Part shown: positions 51,655-60,380 of the stretch, piece after piece | Position numbering within the stretch: the first letter of the stretch is position 1 | How the letters are laid out: each line of letters starts with the position of its first letter | NCBI RefSeq assembly: GCF_008693385.1 | Contig: NZ_CP044065.1 | Coordinates: 2,356,001-2,420,000, forward strand | DNA: 64,000 bases | Source of the DNA: Cupriavidus pauculus | GTDB lineage: Bacteria; Pseudomonadota; Gammaproteobacteria; Burkholderiales; Burkholderiaceae | Reading direction: 5' to 3' | Position numbers and translations under genes: made by a program | The notes under the pieces: generated by a model | Seen by the model: only the letters and a program-made list of their open reading frames with translations | Database searches by the model: none | Told to the model about the DNA's origin: nothing

Positions 51655-52562
51655 CACGGCATACCGCACGGCCCGCTTCGCATGCGCGATGCCACGGCTA
51701 TACGCTGGTGGAGCTGCTGACATCGCTCGTGATGGGCATGATCATCCTTGCCGCGGGCTTCGCGCTCTATACGATGAGCCGCGGCAACCAGAACGCCATC
51801 GCCAACAGCAGCACGCTCGACGAGCGTGGCTGGCTAGCACTCGATGCCGTGGCGAGCCAGCTGCGGCAGGCGGGGTACGTGCCGCCGGGCGCGAAGCGAG
51901 ACGCCGCCATGCCGATGCTGCTGGGGCTCGACGACTGCGACGCGCCTGCCGTGGCGCACGGCACGCTGCAATGCACGGGCGCGTCCGCGAAGACCGATGC
52001 GTTGCTGATCCGCTTCTACGGTGCGAGCCGGGCTGGCTCGCCAGCGGCCGACGACACGGTCATCGACTGTGCGGGCGAAGGTGTGCCGGCCCCCGACGGC
52101 GACAGCCCGCGGGGCGCCTCGCTCTTCTTCGTGCGCCACGCCGCCGACGGCACCGCAAGCCTGATCTGCCGGCATGGCGCCGGTGCGGGCGCCGCCGACG
52201 TCGAACTGATACGCGGCGTCGAGCGCATGGAGTTGCTCTATGGCATATCGACGGCCGGTGACGGCATGCCGGACAAGGTCGTGCCTGCACGGGTCATGAC
52301 AGCCGACGACTGGCGCAACGTGGCGACGGTCACGGTCTCGCTGCTGCTGCGCGGCGACCATCGCCGCCGTGGCACCACCTCCGGCACCACGTCCACCACC
52401 ACGTCCACCACCACGCTCGCGATGTTCGGCGCCGCCGACGATCCCGACTATCGCGTCGAGACCGGCAAGACGCCCGATATCGTCCGCCGCGTGTTCACCA
52501 GCACCGTGCAGTTGCGAAATCAACTGGCCTGCCCCACGAGCGGAGATCCATCGTGCGGCTGA
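51651..52562 (+). CDS. pilW: type IV pilus minor pilin PilW (cassette 1)
   Basis: A 303-aa PilW-like minor pilin. The leader peptide ends at Gly in CHG, then YTLVELLTSLVMGMIILAAGF with Glu5 present. The following GYVPP and QLRQAGY stretch is a recurrent PilW feature. A low-complexity GTTSGTTSTTTSTTT segment (four 12-bp units, 52371-52418) lies near the C-terminus. It begins inside the pilV stop (ATGA) and overlaps pilX by 10 bases. Confidence 0.88.
   Translation: MTRHTARPASHARCHGYTLVELLTSLVMGMIILAAGFALYTMSRGNQNAIANSSTLDERGWLALDAVASQLRQAGYVPPGAKRDAAMPMLLGLDDCDAPAVAHGTLQCTGASAKTDALLIRFYGASRAGSPAADDTVIDCAGEGVPAPDGDSPRGASLFFVRHAADGTASLICRHGAGAGAADVELIRGVERMELLYGISTAGDGMPDKVVPARVMTADDWRNVATVTVSLLLRGDHRRRGTTSGTTSTTTSTTTLAMFGAADDPDYRVETGKTPDIVRRVFTSTVQLRNQLACPTSGDPSCG
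52371..52418 (+). repeat. 12-bp tandem repeat inside pilW (cassette 1)
   Basis: Four related 12-bp units (52371-52382, 52383-52394, 52395-52406, 52407-52418) encode GTTS GTTS TTTS TTTL. It is a possible site of in-frame length change in a surface-exposed part of a minor pilin. Confidence 0.85.
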
Positions 52563-53167
52563 CGCGATGGGTGCCGTCCATGCGCGGGGACAGCGGCATG
52601 GCCCTCGTCACCACGCTGACCATGCTTGTCGTGGTGCTGCTGCTCGCCATCACGGGCGCGCGCGTGGCGCTCGATGGCAAACGCAATGCCCGCCACATGC
52701 GGGACATGGACATCGCCTTCCAGGCGGCCGAGGCCGCGTTGCGCGACGCGGAACTCGACATCGAGGCATCGCCGGACGCACGCAGCCGCTCGTCGCTGTT
52801 TTCCACGCGGTCGTCGGAGGGGTTTATCGAGGGATGCAATACCGGCGCGGCCGGCGCGCAGCCTTATCTCGGCCTCTGCCTGCCCAACGCCGCGGACGGG
52901 GACATATGGAACGTTGTCGACTGGGACGCCACGACCACGCCCCGCACGGTGGCGTTCGGCACCTTCACGGGCCGGCGTTTCCAGACCGGCACGGGCGCGA
53001 TGCCTTCCCGCCCGCCCCGCTATCTCATCGAACTCGTGGTCGATCAGTCCATCGGCGCGCAAGCCGATGGACTGCGCTACCTCTATCGCATCACGGCACT
53101 TGGTTTCGGGCCTCATCCGGACACACGCGCCATGGTGCAGTCGGTCTATCGCAAATCCAATCGCTGA
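52553..53167 (+). CDS. pilX: type IV pilus minor pilin PilX (cassette 1)
   Basis: A 204-aa PilX-type minor pilin starting at a GTG (52553) with GGAG upstream. The hydrophobic helix begins after Gly in DSGMALVTTLTMLVVVLLL; the residue at mature position 5 is not Glu, a feature shared by tip-type minor pilins such as GspK. NARHMRDMDIAFQAAEAALRDAE is the helix shared with other PilX proteins, and the C-terminus ends YRITALGFG plus a short tail. It sits directly before pilY1, with two bases between the stop and the next start. Confidence 0.85.
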   Translation: MRLTRWVPSMRGDSGMALVTTLTMLVVVLLLAITGARVALDGKRNARHMRDMDIAFQAAEAALRDAELDIEASPDARSRSSLFSTRSSEGFIEGCNTGAAGAQPYLGLCLPNAADGDIWNVVDWDATTTPRTVAFGTFTGRRFQTGTGAMPSRPPRYLIELVVDQSIGAQADGLRYLYRITALGFGPHPDTRAMVQSVYRKSNR

Positions 53168-53169
53168 AC

Positions 53170-56100
53170 ATGTGCTTCGATCCCATCGTACGGACGATAC
53201 GACGCGCGCGCGCCATGCTGCTGGCCGCATCGCTCACCGCGCCCCTGACGTCCGCGCTCGCGGCATCCACACAACCCACTCCCACGATCGACATCGCAAC
53301 GGCGCCGCTGTCGCTGTCGCTCGAGAGTGCGTATTCGAACGTGATGCTCACGCTATCGGTCGAGTTCCCGACCGTCGGGGCGGCATATCGCGGGCCCTAC
53401 CGGAAAACCGAGACGTACCTGGGCTACTTCAACCCCAACCGCTGCTACAGCTACGACGAGGGGGCTGGTTACTTTGTGGGCAAGGGCAACACGGACGCGG
53501 CATACGAATGCGTCGTCGCGACGGAGGGCGAGTTCAGCGGCAACTTCATGAACTGGGCCACCGCGTCCGCGATGGACGTGTTTCGGATGGCCATGACCGG
53601 TGGGGATCGCGTCATCGACACGCCCAGCGAAACGGTCCTGCAGCGGGCCCTGTTGCCGTCGAACTTCTTCGCGTCGCACTGGACCTTCCCGCTGAAGGGA
53701 CTCGATGGAAGCGGAGAGAACAGCGAGCCGTCGAAAGTAACGCCTTTCGCGCACGGCAATCTGTATATCGCATCCTGCGGCAATCATGTCTTCTTTTCGC
53801 CGACTTACGATCCCAGTGCGGACTGTTACTGGCCTGGTGAATACAGTGACACGGCCACGGAGCGGCGCGCGTTCCGCGTGCAGGTGAAGGTCTGCGACGG
53901 CGGCGAAGCGACCTCCCGAGGCGACCTCTGCCATCGTTATCAAGGCAGCAACTACAAGCCGATCGGAGAGATGCAGCGCAACGCCGGCAAGGCGCGCTTT
54001 GCCGCGTTCGGCTATCTGAACGACAGTGACTGGAACCGGTATGGCGGCGTGCTTCGCGCACCGATGAGATACGTTGGCCCAACCGCCACCGACGACAAGT
54101 TCCAGCCCACCGGCAACCCCGCGCCCGAATGGGACAAGGATGGTGTGCTGCGAGCCAATCCGCTGGGCGACAAGACGTACGGCCAGAGTGGCGTGATCAA
54201 TTACCTGAACAAGTTCGGCCGGACGCAGCACGCGAGCATGGGCGCCCCTGGCACTAACCCTTCGGGCAGCTACAAGCAATACGATCCGATCGGCGAACTG
54301 TATTACGAGAGCCTCCGCTACCTCCACAGGCATCCGGACGGCCCCACGCCGGAGGCGTTCGCCGACGGGTGGCAGAACTTTACCGACAGCTTTCCCGCCT
54401 ACCGCGACTGGAAGGCGCTGGACGACCCGTTGCTCGGCAACTGTCAGCGCAACTACGTCATTCTCATCGGCGACATCAACACCAACTTCGACAACTACGT
54501 TCCCGGCAACACGAAACCCGAGGGCGTCACCGGGGATGCGCCTCGCCCGGTCGATCCCTACTCGGGCCTCGACGTGATGGCCGAGACCGACAAGGTGGGA
54601 AGACTCGAGACGAACACGCCCGCCTCGACCGGCAATGCGAAGCCACTGCCGGCCGACTTCCTGAGCCTCGGCGCGAAGTTCCTGCACGGCTCGTCACGCC
54701 GGTCCTACTACGTCGCGGGTCTGGCCTACTGGGCGCATACCTCCGCGTTCCATCCCCAGCGAAAGGAGGCGCGCGTGACCACCTACGCCATCGACGTGAA
54801 CGAAGGCGGCGACGGCACCATCCACGACTGGCACAGACACTCGCAGATCTATCTCGCCGCGAAATACGGCGGCTTCCGTAACGAGCTCGCGGAGGGCGGC
54901 AATGCCGATGGGAATCCCTTCCAGGCGCTCGGCGCGGATGGCGCGGTCGCGGCCAGCGACAGGGAATGGGAAGCCGCGCCGCCGGGATCGAACCTGCCCT
55001 ACAACTGGTTCCTGGCCAGCCAGCCGCGCAAGATGATCGATGCGATCAAGCAGATCTTTGCGCAGATCTCGAGCGGCGTGGCGGGGACCGGCGGCATGGC
55101 GCTCAGCACCCACAGCATTCGCCGTGGCGGCCCGCCACCGCTGGCGTTCGTCCCGGGCTACGACGCGCAGTGGAATGGCACGCTCACGGCATACGACGTT
55201 CGCGTGGACCCCGGCAAGGGCATCGCGCTGGCCTCCGCGCAGTGGGAAGCCGGTGAGCGCCTCGGCACGCGCGCCCACACCTCGCGCGCCATATTCTCGC
55301 TCGACAGCGCCGGCCGCGGCATGCCCTTCACGTGGGCAGCGCTCGACGCGGCACAGAAGACATCGCTGGACATCGACCCTGACACCGGCACCGCCGACGG
55401 CCGCGGCGAGCAGCGCGCGGAATATGTCCGTGGCGACCGCGCCCAGGAGACCGCGACTCCGCGCAACGCGCGCCCCTTCCGCGGCCGTCGCAACGTTCTT
55501 GGCGACGCGGTGAATGCCGGCCCGGTTCATGTCGGCGGCCCGTCCGGCAATGCCGGCGCGGGCGGCGCGCGCTACGAAGCCTTCCGTACCCGCTATGCGG
55601 CGCGCACGCCAATGGTCTACCTTGCCGCGAACGACGGCATGCTGCATGGCTTTGCCGCGCGTACGGGGCACGAAGTGTTCGCGTACGTGCCGCGCAGCGT
55701 GGTGCCCGCCCTCAACCAGCTGACCTCTCCAGCCTATGCACACCGCAACTTCGTGGATGCGACACCCGTGACGGCAGATGCAGAAATCGGCGGTACCTGG
55801 CGCACGGTGCTGGCGGGCGGCCTCGGCGGCGGCGGCCAGGGCCTGTATGCGCTCGATATCACCGATCCCGAAGGCGGCCAGCGCGGGCGCGCGTTCGGCG
55901 CGGCCGACGTGCTCTGGGAGTTCACCGATCGCGACGATGCCGACATGGGCAACGTCATGAGCGCGCCGATCATCGCGAAGCTGCGCACCGGCACCGATAA
56001 CCGCGGCGCCCCCATCGAGGCATGGTTCGTCATCGCCGGTAACGGCCTGAATGCCAACCTGGACGACGGCCACGCCAATCCGGCCGCGTCGGGCGTGCTG

Positions 56101-57102
56101 TTTCTGCTTCGCCTCGACAAGCCCGCCGGGCAACGGTGGCAGCTCGATCGGAACTACTACAAGATCGTCACGCCGCGCGGCATGATCCCGGAAGCGCTTC
56201 AACATCCGAACGGACTGAGCGCGCCGACCGGTGTCGCCAACGCGGCAGGCGTGACCCAGACCGCGTATGCCGGCGATCTGCTCGGGCAGCTTTGGAAGTT
56301 CGATCTCACACGCGGCGCATCGACGTGGCATGGGGGCCGCGATGGCGCCATCCCCGCTTATGGGGAACCCAGGGGCACGCCATTCTTCAGCGCCACGTCC
56401 ACCGCGGGCGAGCCCCGCCCCATCACGATGGCGCCAAGCGTGGCCCATGCGGGCGGCGGCCATATGGTGCTGTTCGGCACCGGCAAGTATTACGAACTGG
56501 CGGACGCACGACAGGACGCATCCGACTCCAACGCGTTCTATGGCGTGTTCGACGATGGTCAGCGCCGGGTGGAGCACCGCGGCAGGCTCAACACGCTGAT
56601 TGCCATGCCGGCGCATAACGGAGCCGCGGTCGCATGGCTCGGCAAGGGAACCCCGCCCGGCCACGTGTCGCCCGCCAGGCCGGGGTGGGTGTTCGAATTC
56701 ATCGAGCCAGCCGAACGCCAGGTCGGACCCGCCACGCTGCAAGGCGGCTTCGTCCACTTCAATTCCATGACCACCAGCACCAGGTCCTGCAGTTCGCCCG
56801 GCAGCAGCCGCAACTACGCGCTCAATGCATTGACGGGGCTGCCCAGCGATACGGTGTCGGGCACCCTGTCGGCGGAGGGGATTCTGGGGCCGCCGGTGAC
56901 CGTATCGAGCGAGCCCGTCGTGGACGCGCGCAACAACACCGGACAGATCCGCCAGGCCGAAACGCAGCAGGTGCTGAGTCTCGGCACGACCGGCCAGGCC
57001 AGACCCACGCCCCCCACACGCGTCGCGTCGATCGCCGGCCGCCTGAGCTGGCGCGAGATTCGCCACCCCGACCCGCGCGCGCAGCCGGCCGCGAAGCCAT
57101 GA
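53170..57102 (+). CDS. pilY1: PilY1-type pilus adhesin/assembly factor (cassette 1)
   Basis: A 1310-aa protein. A signal peptide (about 1-35) is followed by a large N-terminal part with YLGYFNPNRCYSYDEGAGY, and by the C-terminal beta-propeller of PilC/PilY1 proteins (from about 810). ARTPMVYLAANDGMLHGF, LYALDITDPEGG, NVMSAPIIAKLRTG and the Ca-binding-like loop NGLNANLDDGHAN are in the right order. PilY1 controls extension and retraction, adhesion and surface sensing, and needs minor pilins to be incorporated. It starts at 53170, right after pilX, and its stop overlaps the start of pilE (ATGA). Confidence 0.93.
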   Translation: MCFDPIVRTIRRARAMLLAASLTAPLTSALAASTQPTPTIDIATAPLSLSLESAYSNVMLTLSVEFPTVGAAYRGPYRKTETYLGYFNPNRCYSYDEGAGYFVGKGNTDAAYECVVATEGEFSGNFMNWATASAMDVFRMAMTGGDRVIDTPSETVLQRALLPSNFFASHWTFPLKGLDGSGENSEPSKVTPFAHGNLYIASCGNHVFFSPTYDPSADCYWPGEYSDTATERRAFRVQVKVCDGGEATSRGDLCHRYQGSNYKPIGEMQRNAGKARFAAFGYLNDSDWNRYGGVLRAPMRYVGPTATDDKFQPTGNPAPEWDKDGVLRANPLGDKTYGQSGVINYLNKFGRTQHASMGAPGTNPSGSYKQYDPIGELYYESLRYLHRHPDGPTPEAFADGWQNFTDSFPAYRDWKALDDPLLGNCQRNYVILIGDINTNFDNYVPGNTKPEGVTGDAPRPVDPYSGLDVMAETDKVGRLETNTPASTGNAKPLPADFLSLGAKFLHGSSRRSYYVAGLAYWAHTSAFHPQRKEARVTTYAIDVNEGGDGTIHDWHRHSQIYLAAKYGGFRNELAEGGNADGNPFQALGADGAVAASDREWEAAPPGSNLPYNWFLASQPRKMIDAIKQIFAQISSGVAGTGGMALSTHSIRRGGPPPLAFVPGYDAQWNGTLTAYDVRVDPGKGIALASAQWEAGERLGTRAHTSRAIFSLDSAGRGMPFTWAALDAAQKTSLDIDPDTGTADGRGEQRAEYVRGDRAQETATPRNARPFRGRRNVLGDAVNAGPVHVGGPSGNAGAGGARYEAFRTRYAARTPMVYLAANDGMLHGFAARTGHEVFAYVPRSVVPALNQLTSPAYAHRNFVDATPVTADAEIGGTWRTVLAGGLGGGGQGLYALDITDPEGGQRGRAFGAADVLWEFTDRDDADMGNVMSAPIIAKLRTGTDNRGAPIEAWFVIAGNGLNANLDDGHANPAASGVLFLLRLDKPAGQRWQLDRNYYKIVTPRGMIPEALQHPNGLSAPTGVANAAGVTQTAYAGDLLGQLWKFDLTRGASTWHGGRDGAIPAYGEPRGTPFFSATSTAGEPRPITMAPSVAHAGGGHMVLFGTGKYYELADARQDASDSNAFYGVFDDGQRRVEHRGRLNTLIAMPAHNGAAVAWLGKGTPPGHVSPARPGWVFEFIEPAERQVGPATLQGGFVHFNSMTTSTRSCSSPGSSRNYALNALTGLPSDTVSGTLSAEGILGPPVTVSSEPVVDARNNTGQIRQAETQQVLSLGTTGQARPTPPTRVASIAGRLSWREIRHPDPRAQPAAKP

Positions 57103-57551
57103 GGAGGCCGCTCGTGTCGCAAACCGAAACGGGTCCGGGAACGGGAACCGGGTTCACGCTGATCGAACTGGTGACGGTGGTTGCCATCATCGGAATACTG
57201 AGCACGATTGCGTATCCGCAATACATCGAGCACACGCGCCGCGCGAGCCGCGCCGATGCAAGCGCCGCGCTGCTCTCCGCCATGCAGCAGTTCGAACAGC
57301 ACTATTCGGACGCCAATACCTATTACAAGCCGAACACGAACGTGCTCTGGGACGGCTTTCAGAAGAAGTCGGACGGCGGAAAATTCGTACTGTCCGCACA
57401 AGGCTGCGGCGCGTTCAATGGCCACTGCGTCGAGCTTCGCGCCACGGCGCAAGGCACGGGCGATCCATGCGGCGCGCTCGTGCTTCGCAGTACCGGCGAG
57501 CGCCTGGTGTGGACGCAGAATCAGTATCTGAACAAGCGGGAGTGCTGGTGA
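57099..57551 (+). CDS. pilE: type IV pilus minor pilin PilE (cassette 1)
   Basis: A 150-aa type IV pilin with an unusually short C-terminal domain. The leader ends at Gly in GTGTG and the mature helix is FTLIELVTVVAIIGILSTIAYPQYIEHTRRA, which has Glu5. Cysteines in GCGAFNGHC and GDPCG could form the D-region disulfide loops. PilE-type minor pilins complete the priming complex. It overlaps pilY1 and the next gene by four bases each, so the cluster is translationally coupled. Confidence 0.9.
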   Translation: MRRPLVSQTETGPGTGTGFTLIELVTVVAIIGILSTIAYPQYIEHTRRASRADASAALLSAMQQFEQHYSDANTYYKPNTNVLWDGFQKKSDGGKFVLSAQGCGAFNGHCVELRATAQGTGDPCGALVLRSTGERLVWTQNQYLNKRECW

Positions 57552-58069
57552 CGCGGGCCATAGACCGGCAGCGGGCCTTCACGCTGATCGAACTCGTCAC
57601 CACACTGGCCATTGCCGCCATCGCGATGGCCGCGGTGGTCCCCAGCGCGGCGACTTTCGTCCGCGAGCATCGCGTTGCCGCGACCACCGAGCGTCTGGCC
57701 TCCGCATTGACGATGGCGCGGACCACGGCGATCGCGCGGCGCACCTACGTCAGCGTCGCCCCGCTCGGCACGGGGTGGCAGGAGGGCTGGCGCGTGTTCG
57801 TCGAGCACGACCCGCCTCGCGGCCAGTTCAACGGACGCGATGCCGTGCTCCTCCTGGAGGACCGCCTGTCCTCCGACCTCGCCGCCCTGACGCCGGGCGC
57901 GAATGCCGTCACGTTCTCGCCGGTGGGCCGTGTGGTTGCGGCAGGCCCGCCGGGCGGACGCCAGCATATTGGCTTTCGCATCGAAAGCGCGAGCCGGCTG
58001 GTGGAAATCGGCGCGATGGGTCAGGTTCGCGTCTGCATTCCGGCAAGCCAGCCCACCGCCTGCAAATAG
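57548..58069 (+). CDS. fimT: GspH/FimT family pseudopilin (cassette 1)
   Basis: A 173-aa GspH/FimT-like minor pilin. The start is GTG at 57548, overlapping the pilE stop, with GGGAG five bases upstream. The N-terminal helix FTLIELVTTLAIAAIAMAAVVPSAATF is preceded by Ala (QRA) where other pilins have Gly, an unusual residue for prepilin peptidase. ERLASALTMARTTAIARRTYVSV is typical of the family. It is the last gene of cassette 1, after which there is a 257-base gap. Confidence 0.85.
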   Translation: MTRAIDRQRAFTLIELVTTLAIAAIAMAAVVPSAATFVREHRVAATTERLASALTMARTTAIARRTYVSVAPLGTGWQEGWRVFVEHDPPRGQFNGRDAVLLLEDRLSSDLAALTPGANAVTFSPVGRVVAAGPPGGRQHIGFRIESASRLVEIGAMGQVRVCIPASQPTACK

Positions 58070-58326
58070 CCGCGCCGCCGGCTTGTGACAGGACTGTCTG
58101 AATTTCGCGACGAAACCCGACGCGACCGGGTGAGATTCGGCCATTACCCCACGAAAGGGGTAGCCTTTTGCCATAAAAAGCCGTCTAATCTGCCCTGACC
58201 TTCCCCATGGGTTAGGGAAGGGCGTATTACGCGAGCGCGCATCGCGGCTTCTCACACATCGCAAACATAACCGCGCGCAGCACAACAAAAAGCAAAAAGC
58301 AGCACCTTTTTTTGACGGGAGTCATG
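58070..58326 (+). promoter_or_regulatory. gap between cassettes with hairpins and a possible sigma-54 promoter
   Basis: No gene is visible. TACCCC/GGGGTA (58145-58150 with 58157-58162) and CCTTCCC/GGGAAGG (58199-58205 with 58215-58221) form hairpins. GGGTAGCCTTTTGC at 58158-58171 resembles a -24/-12 promoter: GG and GC are 10 bases apart and TTGC is kept. This would give cassette 2 its own control, as is known for sigma-54 pilin genes. The match is imperfect. Confidence 0.3.
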
Positions 58327-58953
58327 ATGGGTCAGTCTGTCTGCCTTTGGGCAGTGGGCTTGCTGGCGTCTGCGCAGCCCACGGCCGGGGACGATCTCAC
58401 GCGCCACGCATGCGGGCGCGGCGCCAGCCATGGCGCGCCCTCCACGATCGGCGGCTTCACGCTGATCGAGATGCTCGTCGCCGTCACCATTCTCGGCGTG
58501 GTCGCCATGGCCGCGTTACCGAACCTCAGCAGCTTTACCCATAGCAGCAAGATCCGCTCGGAAGCCTCGAGCTTCGCCAGCGACATGGAAGTCGCGCGCA
58601 GCGAAGCCGCGCGCCGCAACGCCACCGTCACGATCTGCCCGAGCCAGGACGGGAATACCTGCTCCGACGACTGGTCGCAGCCTCGGGTGATCTTCTTCGA
58701 TACCAATAACGATGGCGCCTATGGCAATGGCGACGACCTGATCCGCCGCGGCAACACGCCGCCCGCGCGCATCGTCATCACGGCCGCCGATCTTGCCGCG
58801 CCGACCTATATCCGCTTCCGCTCGTTCGGACCCTCGACCTCGCCGACCGCGAACTGGCAGATCTGTGAAAGCGGATCGGCGCTTCCGGGCCAGACGATCT
58901 CGATGACGGGCAGCGGCAAGCCCTATATCCAACTGCAGACCCCCTGCTCCTGA
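58327..58953 (+). CDS. fimT: GspH/FimT family pseudopilin (cassette 2)
   Basis: A 208-aa GspH/FimT-like minor pilin, first gene of cassette 2. The pilin helix FTLIEMLVAVTILGVVAMAALP follows Gly in TIGG. The leader preceding it is over 40 residues and partly hydrophobic (CLWAVGLLASA), much longer than the usual 5-25. The ATG at 58327 has GGGAG at a suitable distance, so the extended leader may be real; if not, an internal start is needed. Compared with the fimT of cassette 1, the helix differs and the C-terminal domain is cysteine-containing (TICPSQDGNTC). Confidence 0.82.
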   Translation: MGQSVCLWAVGLLASAQPTAGDDLTRHACGRGASHGAPSTIGGFTLIEMLVAVTILGVVAMAALPNLSSFTHSSKIRSEASSFASDMEVARSEAARRNATVTICPSQDGNTCSDDWSQPRVIFFDTNNDGAYGNGDDLIRRGNTPPARIVITAADLAAPTYIRFRSFGPSTSPTANWQICESGSALPGQTISMTGSGKPYIQLQTPCS

Positions 58954-58957
58954 CGCC

Positions 58958-59542
58958 ATGTCGAGACACCCTTCGCATGCCCAACGCTCCGGCAGGGTCC
59001 CGCGTATCCGCGCGCGGCGGCCCGCTCCGCGCAACGCGGCCGGCTTCTCGCTGATCGAGGCGCTCGTCACGATCGTCATCCTGTCGTTCGGCGTACTGGC
59101 ACTGGCGATGCTGCAGGTGCAGACGCTGGTGGACACGCGTACGTCGGCGGCACGGAACATCGCGGCGGAGATGGCGTACAACCTCGCCGACGAGATTCGC
59201 AGCAACAACGCCGCGTACGACCTCGGAGCGTTCAAGACCCTGCCGACGGATCCGCCGGCTCAGGTCGCGGCCTGCTACGGCGCCGGCTGCACGCCCGCGC
59301 AGATGGCCACCACCAGCTATGCGACCTGGCGCAACGATCTCGGCAGCGCGCTGCCGCAGGGCAAGGGCTACGTATGCGTGGATGGCTCGCCCGACGATGG
59401 CGAAAGCCCGGCGGACAATCAATGCGACAACGCGCCCGGCGCACCGTACGTGATCAAGATCTGGTGGAACGAAGACCAGGGCAGCGCCCTGCGCTTCGTG
59501 ACGTCGTTCGTCCCCTTCCCCGTCGCCGCCGGCACCCCATGA
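58958..59542 (+). CDS. pilV: type IV pilus minor pilin PilV (cassette 2)
   Basis: A 194-aa PilV-type minor pilin. The leader is basic and ends AAG, then FSLIEALVTIVILSFGVLALAMLQ with Glu5. The ARNIAAEMAYNLADEIRSNNAAY stretch is the PilV counterpart of the equivalent in cassette 1. It begins four bases after the fimT stop and overlaps pilW by four bases. Overall it is clearly homologous to the first pilV but not close. Confidence 0.92.
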   Translation: MSRHPSHAQRSGRVPRIRARRPAPRNAAGFSLIEALVTIVILSFGVLALAMLQVQTLVDTRTSAARNIAAEMAYNLADEIRSNNAAYDLGAFKTLPTDPPAQVAACYGAGCTPAQMATTSYATWRNDLGSALPQGKGYVCVDGSPDDGESPADNQCDNAPGAPYVIKIWWNEDQGSALRFVTSFVPFPVAAGTP

Positions 59543-60378
59543 GACAGACGCCCCGCCTCCTCCCGCGCCGCGATGGCGGCTTCACGCTTGTCGAGATCAT
59601 GGTCGGGCTGGTCATCAGCCTGCTGCTGTTGCTCGCCGCGAGTTCGATGTTCATCGCCCAGCAGCGCACGAACGCCACGCAAGGCGACATCTCCGAGATC
59701 CACGAGAACGCACGCGCCATCTCGCAATTGATCCAGCGCGAAGCCCGCCAGGCCGGCTATAGCGATTTCATTTTCGCCAACAACGCGTTTCCCGGCGACC
59801 TGAGCATCTCCGCGACCAACGACGATGGCGTCAACCTCTCGGACTCGCTCACGCTGAGCTACTTCGGCGCCTCCCAGCCCGGCGCGGATCCGTTCGCCAC
59901 GCCAAGCACGCCGGCCGCCGCGGCGCCGGACGGCACCGTCATCGACTGCACCGGCAAGGAGGTCAATGCCAACGTGCTGACGACGGAAGTGTTCTCGGTG
60001 GTCCAGGCCCCCGACGGCACGCCCTGGCTGCAATGCGCGGTCAACGGCGTCAGCACGCCGCTGTTCCCGAACGTCGAATCGATGCAGCTCCTGATGGGCG
60101 AGGACACCAATGGCGACAAGACCGTCGACCGCTATGTGCGCCCCGGCGTCGCGAACATGAGCCAGGTACGCGCGCTGCGCATCTCGTTCGTCCTGCGCGG
60201 CAAAAGCACGACGAACGTGGCGCCGACCGCCGCGGCCATCAACCATTTCGGTCCCGGCTACGCGGGCGGAGACGTCGCGCCCGCCGGCGATGCCGGCAGC
60301 ATCTTCAACCAGCCCGCCGACGGCAGGCTGCGCAAGCATTACGCGTTCTACGTGGCCATCCGCAACCGGCTGAACTAG
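59539..60378 (+). CDS. pilW: type IV pilus minor pilin PilW (cassette 2)
   Basis: A 279-aa PilW-type minor pilin. The leader ends in DGG and is followed by FTLVEIMVGLVISLLLLLAASSMF with Glu5. The AISQLIQREARQAGYSDFIFANNAFPGDL region is typical of PilW, and the C-terminus is longer and more standard than the cassette 1 version, without the Thr/Ser repeat. It starts within the pilV stop and is two bases from pilX. Confidence 0.93.
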   Translation: MRQTPRLLPRRDGGFTLVEIMVGLVISLLLLLAASSMFIAQQRTNATQGDISEIHENARAISQLIQREARQAGYSDFIFANNAFPGDLSISATNDDGVNLSDSLTLSYFGASQPGADPFATPSTPAAAAPDGTVIDCTGKEVNANVLTTEVFSVVQAPDGTPWLQCAVNGVSTPLFPNVESMQLLMGEDTNGDKTVDRYVRPGVANMSQVRALRISFVLRGKSTTNVAPTAAAINHFGPGYAGGDVAPAGDAGSIFNQPADGRLRKHYAFYVAIRNRLN

Positions 60379-60380
60379 TC

